Shown: positions 18,386 to 28,765, counted from the first letter of the stretch. The stretch is DNA of 64,000 nucleotides from Silanimonas sp021297925 (GCA_027532825.1 JAPZTL010000009.1:353198-417197), one strand, 5' to 3'. Made by a program: numbers and translations. The notes: generated by a model not told the origin, from the letters alone.

Positions 18386-19897
18386 TTACTTCACGCCGTG
18401 CATCAGCTTGTTGATCAGCGGCGCGAACAGGAAGTACGCCAGCGCGATCGCGATACCCAGCCAGAACATCTGGCCGAAGACGTCCGCATAGGCGGCCAGC
18501 GAGCCGGCGGCCTCGTGGCCCGAACCGCCGCCGGCGGCGATCGCGGCGATGCGGCCGGCGACGAAGTTCGCCATGGCGATCGACAGGAACCAGCCGCCCA
18601 TCGCGAGGCCGGTCTCCTTCGGCAGCGCCAGCTTGGTGACCATGGCCAGCCCGATCGGCGACAGGCAGAGCTCCCCCATCGTGTGGATCAGGTAGGTGAG
18701 GGCCAGCCAGATCCAGCTGATCTTGCCGCCCGCGTCGACGAAGTTCTGGATCGCGAACACCAGCACGTAGAAGCCCAGCGCGGCGCCAGCGAGGCCGTAG
18801 GCGAACTTGCGCGGGATCGACGGGTTCCAGTCGGCCTTGTCGAGCTTGACCCATAGGGTCGCGAACAGCGGCGCGAGCAGGATGATGAAGACCGGGTTCA
18901 CCGACTGGAAGATGGTGAAGTGCACCGCGTGGCCGGCGATGGTCGGCATCTGCACGAAATCGCGGGCAAGGAAGTTCAACGAGGACCCGGCCTGCTCGAA
19001 CAGCGCCCAGAACAGGATGTTCGCGGCGAACAGGATCAGCATCGCGATGTAGCGGTGCAGCTGTTCGCGGGAGCCGGAGGCGATGCCGCTGTAGATGAAG
19101 TAGGCCACGAGGCCCAGCATCATCGCGATCAGCAAGCCGCCCAGCACGTCGCTCTGGCTGAGCAGGAAGTACACCGGCACGACCAGCACGGCCGCGCCCA
19201 CCAGCACCTGCACGATCGGGCCGTAGCCTTCCTTGCCCTCGGGCTTGGCGCCGACATGGCCCAGCCAATCCTTGAGGATCTGGAACACCACGAGGCCGAA
19301 CACCATGCCGACGCCGGCGGCGAGGAAGCCCCAGCGGTAGCCGTAGGTCGCGCCGATCCAGGTGGCGCAGACGATCGGAGCGACCAGCGCGCCGGCGTTG
19401 ATGCCCATGTAGAAGATCGTGAAACCGGAATCGCGGCGGGCGTCGCCCGGCGCGTAGAGCTTGCCGACCATCGTCGAGATGTTCGGCTTGAACAGGCCGT
19501 TGCCGACGACGATGGTCGCGAGTCCGAGGAGGAACATCGGCAGGCTGGGCGACATCAAGAGGAAGCAGCCAGCGGCCATCAGGGCGCCACCGAGCATGAT
19601 CGAGCGCTGGTAGCCGAGGATGCGGTCGGCGACGTAGCCGCCGAGGATGCCGGTCATGTAGACCATGGCGGTGTAGCCGCCGTAGGTCTTGCTGGCCTCG
19701 GCGTCGGCCCCCGCACCGAGGTGCGCGAAGAACGCGGCTGCAACATGGACCGCCAGCATGGCGCGCATGCCGTAGTACATGAAGCGTTCCCAGAACTCGG
19801 ACCCGAACAGGTTCCAGAGCGCCTTGGGATGGCCGAGGAACTCCCCGGCGGGCGGCGGGACGAAGCCCGGCGTGGATTGGTTCGCAGCACCGCTCAT
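18386..19897 (-). CDS. POT/PTR2-family proton-coupled oligopeptide transporter
   Basis: A 503-aa inner-membrane transporter with about 14 hydrophobic helices. Family signatures are the N-terminal FWERFMYYGMRAML (ExxER-type proton-coupling region), GGYVADRILG after helix 2, and the PTR2 motif FTIFYMGINAGAL. It imports di- and tripeptides with protons. A good AAGGGGAT ribosome binding site precedes the ATG at 19897. Its nearest neighbours are an AbgT transporter and tryptophan dioxygenase, so a peptide/amino-acid scavenging context is reasonable. Confidence 0.92.
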   Translation of the reverse strand: MSGAANQSTPGFVPPPAGEFLGHPKALWNLFGSEFWERFMYYGMRAMLAVHVAAAFFAHLGAGADAEASKTYGGYTAMVYMTGILGGYVADRILGYQRSIMLGGALMAAGCFLLMSPSLPMFLLGLATIVVGNGLFKPNISTMVGKLYAPGDARRDSGFTIFYMGINAGALVAPIVCATWIGATYGYRWGFLAAGVGMVFGLVVFQILKDWLGHVGAKPEGKEGYGPIVQVLVGAAVLVVPVYFLLSQSDVLGGLLIAMMLGLVAYFIYSGIASGSREQLHRYIAMLILFAANILFWALFEQAGSSLNFLARDFVQMPTIAGHAVHFTIFQSVNPVFIILLAPLFATLWVKLDKADWNPSIPRKFAYGLAGAALGFYVLVFAIQNFVDAGGKISWIWLALTYLIHTMGELCLSPIGLAMVTKLALPKETGLAMGGWFLSIAMANFVAGRIAAIAAGGGSGHEAAGSLAAYADVFGQMFWLGIAIALAYFLFAPLINKLMHGVK

Positions 19898-20000
19898 GCG
19901 GCATCCCCTTGGTTCGTCAGGAAAGTGGAGCCCGACGGCGCGCGCCGGGGCCGCGTCTGTGTACCGGTTGTGAAGGCCGAGGTCAAACCGCGTTGCGGCA

Positions 20001-20018
20001 TCGGGCGCCGGCGCCCGA
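20001..20018. repeat. Perfect 18-bp palindrome upstream of the POT gene
   Basis: TCGGGCGCCGGCGCCCGA is a perfect dyad with no loop, 103 bp upstream of the transporter ATG and directly before the AbgT terminator. It could be a regulatory site or part of the terminator structure. Function is not known. Confidence 0.4.
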
Positions 20019-20025
20019 AAAAGCA

Positions 20026-20048
20026 ACGCCCCGCGCGGGGCGGGGCGT
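20026..20048 (-). terminator. Terminator of the AbgT gene
   Basis: Stem ACGCCCC / GGGGCGT with a GC-rich loop. On the minus strand it is followed by TGCTTTTTC, a clear U-tract. It lies 23 bp after the AbgT stop. Confidence 0.75.
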
Positions 20049-20071
20049 CGGGGTCACGGCACGGGCGGGGA

Positions 20072-21637
20072 TCAGCCGGCCGGGTAGGTGTAGCTCGAGC
20101 CGATGCCGAGCGGGATGCCCAGCGCCCAGTAGCCCAGCAGGAAGGCGCTCCAGACCACCAGGAAGGTCAGGGTGTAGGGCAGCATCATCGCGATCACCGT
20201 GCCGATGCCGGTGTTCTTGACGTAGCGCTGGCAGAACACGACGACCAGCGGGAAGTACGGCATCAGCGGGGTGATGATGTTCGAGCTGGAGTCGCCGATG
20301 CGGTAGGCCGCCTGCGTCAGGTCCGGCGAGACGCCGAGCTGCATCAGCATGGGCACGAAGATCGGGGCCAGCAGGCCCCACTTGGCCGAGGCCGAACCGA
20401 CGAGCAGGTTGACCGCCGCCGTCAGGAAGGTGATGCCGACGAGCATGGCGCCCAGCGGCAGGCCCGAGGCCTTCAGGGCCTCCGCGCCCTCGAGCGCGAC
20501 CAGGATGCCGATGTTCGACTGGCTGAACGCCGCGATAAAGACGGCGCAACAGAACGACAGCACGAGGTAGTAGCCCATCGTGTTCATCGTCTTGCTGATG
20601 CCGGCGACGACATCGCGGTGGCTCTTGATCGTGCCGACGATGGCGCCGTAGACGATGCCCGGCACCAGGGTCAGGAACAGGATCAGCGGCACGATGGCGC
20701 GCATCAGCGGCGCCGCATTGTGGGTCAGTTCACCGCTCTCGGCATGGCGCCACGCCGAGTCCGCCGGCCAGGCGGTGAGCGCGATGACCGCGAGACCGGC
20801 GACGATCGTCAGCAGGCCTGCCCAGAGGCCCTTCTTCTCCAGCGGCGACAGCCGCTCCAGCGTCGGCGCGTCCTTCATGTCGCCGTCGATGGCCGCGGTG
20901 CGCATCAGGCGGGGCTCGACGACCTTGTCGGTCAGGAACCAGCCGATCGAGATGATCAGCACGGAGGACGCCGCCATGAAGAAGGCGTTGTTGAGCGGGT
21001 TGACCGTGTGCGCCGGGTCGAGCAGCTGCGCGCCGGCCTGCGTGAAGCCGGCCAGCAGCGGGTCCAGGCTGGTCGGCACGAAGCTCGCCGAGTAGGCGCC
21101 CGACACGCCGGCGAAGGCCGCGGCGATGCCCGCCAGCGGGTGGCGGCCGGCGGCGTAGAAGATCACCGCGCCCAGCGGCACCACCAGCACGTAGCCCGCG
21201 TCCACGGCGAGGTGGGACAGGATCGCGACGACGATGAGCATCGGCGTCAGCAGGCTCTTGGCCGTGACGCTCATCAATGCGCGCAGGCCGGCGTGGATGA
21301 AGCCGGCGTGCTCGGCGACGGCGAGGCCCATCATCGAGACCAGCACCACGCCCAGCGGCGGGAAGCTGGTGAACACGGTGACCATGTTCGCGATGAACTC
21401 GGTCAGGGCGGTGCCGCCGAGCAGGTTGGTGATCTCGACCGGCGCGCCGGTGCGCGGGTTGACGATCTCGAAGCTCACCATCGACAGCGCCCAGCTGAGC
21501 ACCATCACGACGCCGAGCAGCAGGATGAACAGCATCGCCGGGTCGGGCAGCTTGTTGCCGACCTTCTCGACCCCGTCGAGGAAGCGCATCAGGGCGCCGC
21601 GCGGAGCGGCGGATTCGGGGGCGGCAGGCTGGGACAC
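20072..21637 (-). CDS. AbgT-family transporter
   Basis: A 521-aa inner-membrane transporter of the AbgT family (p-aminobenzoyl-glutamate import; some members export sulfonamides). It starts with a cytoplasmic lead (FLDGVEKVGNKLPDPAMLF) and then about eleven hydrophobic segments. Family-typical stretches include SFEIVNPRTGAPVEITNLL, HAGFIHAGLRALM, SGAYSASFVPTSLDPLL and LLVGSASAKWGLLAPIFVPM. The start codon is GTG, preceded by a GAGG ribosome binding site, and it has its own terminator. The substrate cannot be read from sequence. Confidence 0.92.
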   Translation of the reverse strand: MSQPAAPESAAPRGALMRFLDGVEKVGNKLPDPAMLFILLLGVVMVLSWALSMVSFEIVNPRTGAPVEITNLLGGTALTEFIANMVTVFTSFPPLGVVLVSMMGLAVAEHAGFIHAGLRALMSVTAKSLLTPMLIVVAILSHLAVDAGYVLVVPLGAVIFYAAGRHPLAGIAAAFAGVSGAYSASFVPTSLDPLLAGFTQAGAQLLDPAHTVNPLNNAFFMAASSVLIISIGWFLTDKVVEPRLMRTAAIDGDMKDAPTLERLSPLEKKGLWAGLLTIVAGLAVIALTAWPADSAWRHAESGELTHNAAPLMRAIVPLILFLTLVPGIVYGAIVGTIKSHRDVVAGISKTMNTMGYYLVLSFCCAVFIAAFSQSNIGILVALEGAEALKASGLPLGAMLVGITFLTAAVNLLVGSASAKWGLLAPIFVPMLMQLGVSPDLTQAAYRIGDSSSNIITPLMPYFPLVVVFCQRYVKNTGIGTVIAMMLPYTLTFLVVWSAFLLGYWALGIPLGIGSSYTYPAG

Positions 21638-21718
21638 GCGGGACCTCGGCGGGGAGCAGGACGCCGGACTGTCGCCGCGACCCCGTGGCCGGCCCGTGAA
21701 GACGGCGTCATTGCGCGC

Positions 21719-22582
21719 TCAGGCCGGCGGCGAGGCCGCGAGTTCGCCCCGTACCGCGAACAGTTCGGGGAAGAACGTGAGGTCCAGCGCCTGCCGCAGG
21801 AAGGCGACGCCGGAACTGCCGCCGGTGCCCCGCAGGTCGCCGATGATGCGCTGCACGGTCTTCAGGTGGCGGAAGCGCCACAGCTGGAAGTTCACCTCGA
21901 GGTCGACCAGCGACTCGCAGAGGTGGTAGGCGTCCCAGTGGACGGACGGCGCCGTGTAGATCCGCGCCAGCACGGGGACGAGGGCGTCGCAGCGGGCATG
22001 GGGCTGGCGCACGTCGCGTTCCAGCAGGTCCGCGGGCACGGCGTGGCCACGGCGAGCCAGGTAGCGCAGTGCCTCGTCGTAGAGCGACGGCGCGTCGCGG
22101 ACCGCGGCCAGCGCGGCGTGCTCGTCCGGGGCGTGGGCGAACACGGCCAGCATGGCCTCGTCCTTGTTCCCCAGCAGGAACTCGATCATCCGGTACTGCA
22201 GCGACTGGAACCCCGACGACGGCCCGAGGTGCGGACGGATCACCGCGTACTCGGAGGGCGTGAGGGTCTCGAGCACGCTCCACTGCTCGACCAGCTGCTT
22301 CTGCACGTGCTTGACCCGAGCCAGCATCTTCAGCGCCGGGTCGAGGCGATCCTCGGCGAGCGCCCGGGCCGCGGCCCCCAGTTCGGCGAGCGCGAGCTTC
22401 ATCCACAGCTCCGAGGTCTGGTGCTGGATGATGAAGAGCAGTTCGTCGCGGTTGTCCGGCGCGCTCCTCGGGGCCTGAGCGGCCAGCAGCACGTCGAGCC
22501 TCAGGTATCCGGCGTAGGTGAGACGCTCGCGCAGGTCGGTGGTGATGCCGGCCTCGAGCGGCCGGTGGGCGGAATCGGTCAT
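21719..22582 (-). CDS. kynA: Tryptophan 2,3-dioxygenase
   Basis: A 287-aa heme dioxygenase that opens the indole ring to N-formylkynurenine. Conserved regions are TYAGYLRLDVLLAAQ, LLFIIQHQTSELWMKL (substrate pocket), SGFQSLQYRMIEFLLGN and the heme-ligand histidine in LWRFRHLKTVQRIIG. Length matches bacterial TDO. It reads in the same direction as AbgT, which lies 81 bp downstream, but no kynurenine-pathway partners are adjacent. A poly-G/C run lies upstream, towards the divergent nuclease gene. Confidence 0.95.
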   Translation of the reverse strand: MTDSAHRPLEAGITTDLRERLTYAGYLRLDVLLAAQAPRSAPDNRDELLFIIQHQTSELWMKLALAELGAAARALAEDRLDPALKMLARVKHVQKQLVEQWSVLETLTPSEYAVIRPHLGPSSGFQSLQYRMIEFLLGNKDEAMLAVFAHAPDEHAALAAVRDAPSLYDEALRYLARRGHAVPADLLERDVRQPHARCDALVPVLARIYTAPSVHWDAYHLCESLVDLEVNFQLWRFRHLKTVQRIIGDLRGTGGSSGVAFLRQALDLTFFPELFAVRGELAASPPA

Positions 22583-22750
22583 GGGAGGCCCGGGGAGGAT
22601 GTCTCGTCAGTCTACGGCCCCCCCCCCTGCCCGATCGCCACCGCGATGAACCGGATGTAAACAAACCGTCATCTCCAGCGGTAAACTGGACGAACCGCCG
22701 CGCGCCTTCCGAGCACGCGACGTCCCCCTCCCGCCTTCCGAGCCCCGCCG

Positions 22751-25700
22751 ATGCGTCTTCCGACGACGGCCGCCCTTGCGGCCGCCCTGCTGTTCCTGTG
22801 CCCCACGCCTGCCTCTGCCCAGACCGTCTCGCTGGCGGGAGGCACGTACTCGCAGAATTTCGACACGCTGTCGAACACCGCGGGGAGCACGACCAACACG
22901 GTGCTGCCGACCGGCTGGCTACTCAACGAAACCGGGGGCGGCGCGCGCGACAACGAGCAGTACGCCGTCGACACGGGGGCCTCGAACACCGGCGACACCT
23001 TCAGCTATGGCTCGGCGGGCTCGACGGAGCGCGCCCTCGGATCGATCCGCAGCGGCACGCTGATCGCGACCTACGGCGCCTGCTTCACGAACCAGACTGG
23101 CGGCACGCTGGCGAGCATCGACGTCGCCTACACCGGCGAGCAGTGGCGACTGGGCACGGCGGCCCGTTCGGACCGCCTCGATGCGCAGATCAGCCTCGAT
23201 GCCACCAGCCTGACCACCGGCACGTGGACGGACGTCGACACGCTGGACTTCAGCACCCCCAACACCGGCGGCACCGCGGGTGCGCGCGATGGCAACGCGG
23301 CCGGCAACCGGACGGCGATCGCCGCGTCGATCACCGGCCTCGCGATCGCCAACGGGGCCACGTTCTGCCTCCGATGGAGCGACGTCGATGCAACGAGCGC
23401 CGACGACGGCCTCGCGATCGACGACTTCACCCTGACCGCTGGCACCGCGACGCCCGCACTGTCGATCAACGATGCCAGCGCGGCGGAGGGCGACAGCGGG
23501 ACCACCACGGCCACGTTCACCGTCAGCCTGAACCAGCCCGCGCCCGCGGGCGGCGTCACCTTCGACATCGCCACCGCCGACGGCACCGCCACCGCCGGCA
23601 GCGACTTCGCCGCCCTCGCGCTGACCGGCCAGTCCATCGCGGCCGGGTCGAGCAGCGCGAGCTTCACGGTCGACATCAGCGGCGACACCGCCGTCGAGCC
23701 GAACGAGACGTTCTTCGTGAACGTCACCAACGTGGCCGGCGCGACCGTCTCGGACGGCCAAGGCCTCGGCACGATCACCAACGACGACGCCGCGGCCTCG
23801 CCCGACCTCTCGATCAACGACGTCAGCCTGTTCGAAGGGAACGCCGGCACCACGGTGGCGCGCTTCACGGTGACCCTCGCGACCCCTGCCCCGGCCGGCG
23901 GCGTCAGCTTCGACATCGCGACGGCGGACGGCACGGCCACGGCCGGTAGCGACTACGTCGCCGGCGCGCTGACCGCACAGACGATCCCGGCTGGCAGCGC
24001 CAGCTTCGATTTCGACGTCACCATCAATGGCGACAGTGGCCTCGAGGCGGACGAGACGTTCACCGTCGCCGTCTCCAACATAACCGGCGCCACCGTGCTG
24101 GACGGCAGCGGCACGGGCACGATCCGCAACGACGACGTGGCGCTCACCGCGATCCACGCCGTGCAGGGCGCCGGCGCGCAATCGCCGATCGCCGGGTCTG
24201 ACGTCACCGTCGAAGGCATCGTCACGGCGCGAAAATCCAACAACGGCTTCTTCCTCCAGACCTCCGACGCCGAGGCCGACGCCGACCCGGCCACCTCGCA
24301 GGGCCTGTTCGTCTTCACCTCGAGCGCCCCGCCGTCCGACGCCGCCGTCGGCAACCGCGTGCGCGTCTCCGGCCGCGTCACCGAGTTCGCCTTCAGCGAC
24401 ACCACGGTCAGCCAGCTGCCGCTGACGCAGCTCGCCGCCGCGACGGGCGTCCCGCTGACGGTGACGCTCATCAGCACGGGCAACACCCTTCCCACGCCGA
24501 CGGTCCTGCAAGCGACCGACCTCGCGCCCGGGAACGCCCGCGACGCCATGGAGCGCTTCGAGGGCATGCGCGTGCGCGCTCCCTCGCTGGTCACCGTCGC
24601 GCCGACCAACGCCAACATCAGCGAAGCCAACGCGACGGCCACGGACGGCAACGGCGTGTTCTTCGCGACCTTGTCCGGCGTGCCGCGTCCCCTGCGCGAG
24701 CCGGGCCTCGACCCCGACGAGCTCGTCGCGCAGTCGGCACCGGGCACCATCCCGCGCTTCGACAACAACACCGAGATGCTTCGCATCGACAGCGACGGAC
24801 AGGTCGGCGCCGCGCGGGTGCGGGCCGATGCGGGCACGACGATCAGCAATCTCGTGGGCGTGGTCGACTACGCCTTCGCCTACTACTCGCTGCTGCCCGA
24901 TGCGGGCCAGCTCGCCAACGAGCCGACGAGCGGGGTGCTGGACGGCGGACGCAGCCCCACGGCCGTCGCGCCCCCCGGCGCCGAGGAGATCGCGATCGGC
25001 GGGTTCAACCTGCTGCGCTTCTTCGACACCGTGAACGATCCGGCGGTGGGCGAGCCGGTGCTCACGGCCCTCGCGCTCGACAAGCGCCTGGGCCATACCG
25101 CGGAGGCCATCTGTCGCTACGTGCAGCTGCCCGACGTGCTGGGCGTGGTCGAGGTCGAGAACCTCTCGGTCCTGAGCCAGCTCGCCGACCGCATCAACGC
25201 CTACGGCGCCGCCGGCACGAACGGCTGCGCCCGCAATCCGCAGTACGTCGCCTACCTCGTCGAGGGCAACGACGTCGGTGGCATCGACGTCGGCTTCCTC
25301 GTCAGCACGCGCGAGGTGCGCGCCGGCCAGCCGCGCGTCGCGGTGTCCGAGGTCACGCAGTTCGGCAAGACGGCGACCTTCGCGAACCCGGACGGCAGCA
25401 GCGAGATCCTCAACGACCGCCCGCCGCTGCTGCTCCGCGCGGTGTTCCACCACCCCGACGGCGGCAGCGAGCCCGTCTCCGTCCTGATCAACCACATGCG
25501 CTCGCTCGGCGGGGTCAGCGACACCGCGGCGGGCAGCAACGGCTGGGCGAGCAGCGGCGCGCGCGTCCGCGCCAAGCGCGGCGCGCAGGCCCAATACCTC
25601 GCCCAGCTCGTCCACGACCGCCAGGTCGCGGACCCGGCCGAGCGGATCGTGCTGCTCGGCGATTTCAACGTCTTCGAGTTCAACGACGGCCTCGTCGACG

Positions 25701-28700
25701 GCATGGGCATCATCACCGGCCGCGCCGCGGGCGCGGGCCAGGTGCTGCTGCCGCTGGCCAGCCCGGTGGCCACGCCCCTCACGGTCATGACGCCCCTCTC
25801 GCCGCGCGACCAGCAGTACTCGTTCTCCTTCGACGGCAATGCCCAGTCGCTCGACCACGCGGTCGTGAACCAGACGGTGCTCGACCGCCTGCGCGACGTG
25901 CGCACCGACCATGCGCGCATCAACGCGGACTTCGCCGAGGCGCGCTTCGGCACCGGCCCGCTGCGCACGTCCGACCACGACCCGGTCGTGCTGTACCTCC
26001 GTCCCCCGGTGTTCCGCACGGTCGACATGGGCGTGGACGCGGCCCCCACCGCGGCCAGCGTGGCCGAGGGCAGCGCCATCGGCTACACCGTCGATGTCGG
26101 CAACACGGCCTCGGCCAACAGCGACGGCGCGCGCGTCCGCCTCGTGCTCGACCGGGCCCTTCCCGGCGCGACCGCCATCGGCCCGGCTGGCTGGACCTGC
26201 GGCGCCCCGACGGTCGGCGCATCGACGACCGAGCTGGTCTGCGAGGCCAATGGCCTGGCCGCTGGCGCCACGGCGCGACTCACGGTGGGTGCCCCGACGG
26301 CCGGGACGGCCGCGGGCGCGATCACGCTGTCCGCCACCGTTTCGGGCTCGAACCGCGATCCGGCGTCCAGCAACGACACCGACGCGGCGGTGGTGACGGT
26401 CGTGGGGAATGCCACGCCGGTCGCCCGTGATGACGGCTACAGCCTGCCGGTGGGCGGCGTGCTCGAAGCCGCGGCGCCGGGCCTGCTGGGCAACGACAGC
26501 GATGCCGACGGCGAGAGCCTGTCGGCTGCACTGCTCACGCCGCCGTCCAACGGCACCGCGACGGTGTCGGCCAACGGCGCACTGCGCTACGTGCCCGCGG
26601 CCGGGTTCACGGGCGACGACGCCTTCACTTACCGTGCCTGCGATCCGCGCGCGGCCTGCGCCACGGCGACCGTTCGCCTGCAGATGGTGGCGCCGCCGGT
26701 GGACTTGCGCGTCCGCGACGATCGCATCGTGCTGCCCGAGAACGCGGGCGATACGCGCCTCGACGTGGTCGGCAACGACCGCATCGATCCGCTGCGCCGC
26801 GCCGCCGGCCGGCTGGAGATCACCCGCCTGCCGGCCATGGGAACGGCGAGCCTCGACACCGGCGCGACGCCGCTCGACGCGAGCGACGACCGGATCGTCT
26901 ACCGCCCGCTCGCCGACCGCAGCGGCATTGACCGGCTCGGCTACCGCCTCTGCGAAGGCGGCAGTGGCACCGCCTGCGCGGACGGCGAGGTGCAGATCGT
27001 CGTCCGTCCGCTGGTCGACGGCCGGACGCGGCTTCGCGTCGAGGGTGACGGCGGCTTCCGCGACGTCATCGTGGACAGCTACCGCGCGACGCGCGACGCC
27101 CCACTGGCCGCAACGCCTCTGGTCGCCCCGCTCATCGACGAGCGGCCGGTGTCGGCCGACGCGACGCCGGACGACCCGTGGGACGCTGGCGGCCGCGCGG
27201 TCCTTGCCGGCGAGCTGCCGGCAGGGCCGGCTTGGCGGGTGCTCGTCGACGCGGCCAGCGTGTCCTCGGGTGATGCGGACCTGTACGCGGGCCTCGATGC
27301 CGACGGCGACGGACAGCCGTCCCGCGCCGAACGGCAGTGCACGGCCTCGGTGGGCGGCGACGTCGAACGCTGCGAGCTCCTCGTGCCGGCCTCGCCCACG
27401 CCGGTCCGCTACTGGGTGATGGCCCACGCCGCCGATGGTGCCGCGCAGACCGTGCGCGTCGAACGCTTCGAGGTGCCACTGCTCGCGGGCGACGGCACGC
27501 TCGTCGCCACGGGTCCCGCCGCCGCGGCCCGCCGCGCCGCATGGCCGATGCGCCTCGCCTGGCGCGATCCCACGTGGCTCGACGGCGAGAGCCGGGCCGG
27601 GTACGTGGCCGTCGCGCCAAGCCGCGACGTGGCGCCGGAGTGGGTGCCCGTCCGGCTGGATCGCGACGGGGGGCTCGCGGCGGCGGTCGCCCTCGTTCCG
27701 GAGGTCCGGACCACGCTGCGGGTCGCCGCCGGCGAACGCCTCGACCGCGTGTTCATCGACGTGCCCGCCGGCCAGCGCCGCCTGACCCTGCGGGTCGAGG
27801 CGGAGGGCGCCATCGCGGTCTCGTTCGTCCGCGGCCCGGGCGCGGAAACGGGGGCCTCGGCGCCACTCATCCGCGCGCCGGACTCGTCCGGCATCGCCAT
27901 CGACCTGGCCGCGGGCGCCTCCCGCGACGTCATCACCGAAGCGCCCGAGGCGGGCCGCTGGTTCCTCGTGGTGCGCAACACCGGCCTTCGACCCGCCACC
28001 CTGCGCGTCACGCCGAGCCTCGATGGCACCGCGCCCGTCGTGCGCCCCGGCAGCTACTTCAATCCGTCGCGCAGCGGCCACGGCTTGTTCGTGTACCCCG
28101 CCGGCGGCGACTGGGCCGGCCTGTGGTTCACCTACGGCGAGGATGGACGGCCGACCTGGTACTACCTGCAGGGCGTGGCGCCGAGCGGCAATGGCGTCTG
28201 GCAGGCCCGCCTCTATCGCAGCCGGTGGAACGGGACGTCGAACACCTTGACCGGGGTGGGCCGGGCCCAGCTCGCCCCGACCGGCAACGACGCGTTCGTC
28301 TTCACCCACACGCTCGACGGGGAGACCGCCAGCGAGCCCTTCGTGAGCCTCGGGCGGGGCTGCCCGAGCCTGGGAGGCGCGCCGGTCGATGCAAGCGGCC
28401 TCTGGTTCAACCCGGCGCGAGCCGGCAGCGGCTATGCCGTCCAGCTGTTCCCGGACTACGAGTTCCATGCCGTGTTCGGCTACGACGAAGCCGGCGTCGC
28501 CCGCTTCGCGGTGGCCGAGCGGACCGGCTTCGGCGGCGCGGACGCGACCTTGGAACTCGCCCAGCTGGAGGGCTTCTGCCCCCGCTGCGCGAGGACCGCC
28601 GCGACCACGAGGACCACGATCGGCACGCTGCGCCGCAGCGTCACGGGCGGCACCCTCTCCCGCATCAGCGTCGACGCGGGCTGGATCTCCGGGCTTCCCG

Positions 28701-28765
28701 GCGCCTGGCGTGTCGACGACCCGGTGCAGCGCCTCGGCGCTTCGCAGGGCTGCGCCGCCCCCTGA
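22751..28765 (+). CDS. Giant secreted ExeM/NucH-type nuclease with Calx-beta repeats
   Basis: A 2004-aa exported multidomain protein. Domains in order: signal peptide 1-24 (TPASAQ); a beta-sandwich about 25-232; two Calx-beta repeats about 233-348 and 353-464 (LSINDASAAEGDSGTT; ATADGTATAGSDF); an OB-like ExeM segment about 470-600; an endonuclease/exonuclease/phosphatase core about 745-1087 (LGVVEVENLS, LLGDFNVFEFND, SLDHAVVN, RTSDHDPVVLYL). Two Ig/cadherin-like units follow to about 1420, then beta-rich regions. The last 240 residues repeat YFNPSRSGHG / WFNPARAGSG units. It probably degrades extracellular DNA, perhaps exported by type II secretion. A strong terminator follows. Confidence 0.88.
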   Translation: MRLPTTAALAAALLFLCPTPASAQTVSLAGGTYSQNFDTLSNTAGSTTNTVLPTGWLLNETGGGARDNEQYAVDTGASNTGDTFSYGSAGSTERALGSIRSGTLIATYGACFTNQTGGTLASIDVAYTGEQWRLGTAARSDRLDAQISLDATSLTTGTWTDVDTLDFSTPNTGGTAGARDGNAAGNRTAIAASITGLAIANGATFCLRWSDVDATSADDGLAIDDFTLTAGTATPALSINDASAAEGDSGTTTATFTVSLNQPAPAGGVTFDIATADGTATAGSDFAALALTGQSIAAGSSSASFTVDISGDTAVEPNETFFVNVTNVAGATVSDGQGLGTITNDDAAASPDLSINDVSLFEGNAGTTVARFTVTLATPAPAGGVSFDIATADGTATAGSDYVAGALTAQTIPAGSASFDFDVTINGDSGLEADETFTVAVSNITGATVLDGSGTGTIRNDDVALTAIHAVQGAGAQSPIAGSDVTVEGIVTARKSNNGFFLQTSDAEADADPATSQGLFVFTSSAPPSDAAVGNRVRVSGRVTEFAFSDTTVSQLPLTQLAAATGVPLTVTLISTGNTLPTPTVLQATDLAPGNARDAMERFEGMRVRAPSLVTVAPTNANISEANATATDGNGVFFATLSGVPRPLREPGLDPDELVAQSAPGTIPRFDNNTEMLRIDSDGQVGAARVRADAGTTISNLVGVVDYAFAYYSLLPDAGQLANEPTSGVLDGGRSPTAVAPPGAEEIAIGGFNLLRFFDTVNDPAVGEPVLTALALDKRLGHTAEAICRYVQLPDVLGVVEVENLSVLSQLADRINAYGAAGTNGCARNPQYVAYLVEGNDVGGIDVGFLVSTREVRAGQPRVAVSEVTQFGKTATFANPDGSSEILNDRPPLLLRAVFHHPDGGSEPVSVLINHMRSLGGVSDTAAGSNGWASSGARVRAKRGAQAQYLAQLVHDRQVADPAERIVLLGDFNVFEFNDGLVDGMGIITGRAAGAGQVLLPLASPVATPLTVMTPLSPRDQQYSFSFDGNAQSLDHAVVNQTVLDRLRDVRTDHARINADFAEARFGTGPLRTSDHDPVVLYLRPPVFRTVDMGVDAAPTAASVAEGSAIGYTVDVGNTASANSDGARVRLVLDRALPGATAIGPAGWTCGAPTVGASTTELVCEANGLAAGATARLTVGAPTAGTAAGAITLSATVSGSNRDPASSNDTDAAVVTVVGNATPVARDDGYSLPVGGVLEAAAPGLLGNDSDADGESLSAALLTPPSNGTATVSANGALRYVPAAGFTGDDAFTYRACDPRAACATATVRLQMVAPPVDLRVRDDRIVLPENAGDTRLDVVGNDRIDPLRRAAGRLEITRLPAMGTASLDTGATPLDASDDRIVYRPLADRSGIDRLGYRLCEGGSGTACADGEVQIVVRPLVDGRTRLRVEGDGGFRDVIVDSYRATRDAPLAATPLVAPLIDERPVSADATPDDPWDAGGRAVLAGELPAGPAWRVLVDAASVSSGDADLYAGLDADGDGQPSRAERQCTASVGGDVERCELLVPASPTPVRYWVMAHAADGAAQTVRVERFEVPLLAGDGTLVATGPAAAARRAAWPMRLAWRDPTWLDGESRAGYVAVAPSRDVAPEWVPVRLDRDGGLAAAVALVPEVRTTLRVAAGERLDRVFIDVPAGQRRLTLRVEAEGAIAVSFVRGPGAETGASAPLIRAPDSSGIAIDLAAGASRDVITEAPEAGRWFLVVRNTGLRPATLRVTPSLDGTAPVVRPGSYFNPSRSGHGLFVYPAGGDWAGLWFTYGEDGRPTWYYLQGVAPSGNGVWQARLYRSRWNGTSNTLTGVGRAQLAPTGNDAFVFTHTLDGETASEPFVSLGRGCPSLGGAPVDASGLWFNPARAGSGYAVQLFPDYEFHAVFGYDEAGVARFAVAERTGFGGADATLELAQLEGFCPRCARTAATTRTTIGTLRRSVTGGTLSRISVDAGWISGLPGAWRVDDPVQRLGASQGCAAP

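Noticed and set aside
18920..22660. A 1246-codon open frame on the plus strand
   Set aside because: It lies exactly opposite the POT transporter, AbgT and kynA genes, which have clear family motifs. Its translation is rich in His/Arg/Asp/Gly and shows no domain, as expected for antisense frames in high-GC DNA.
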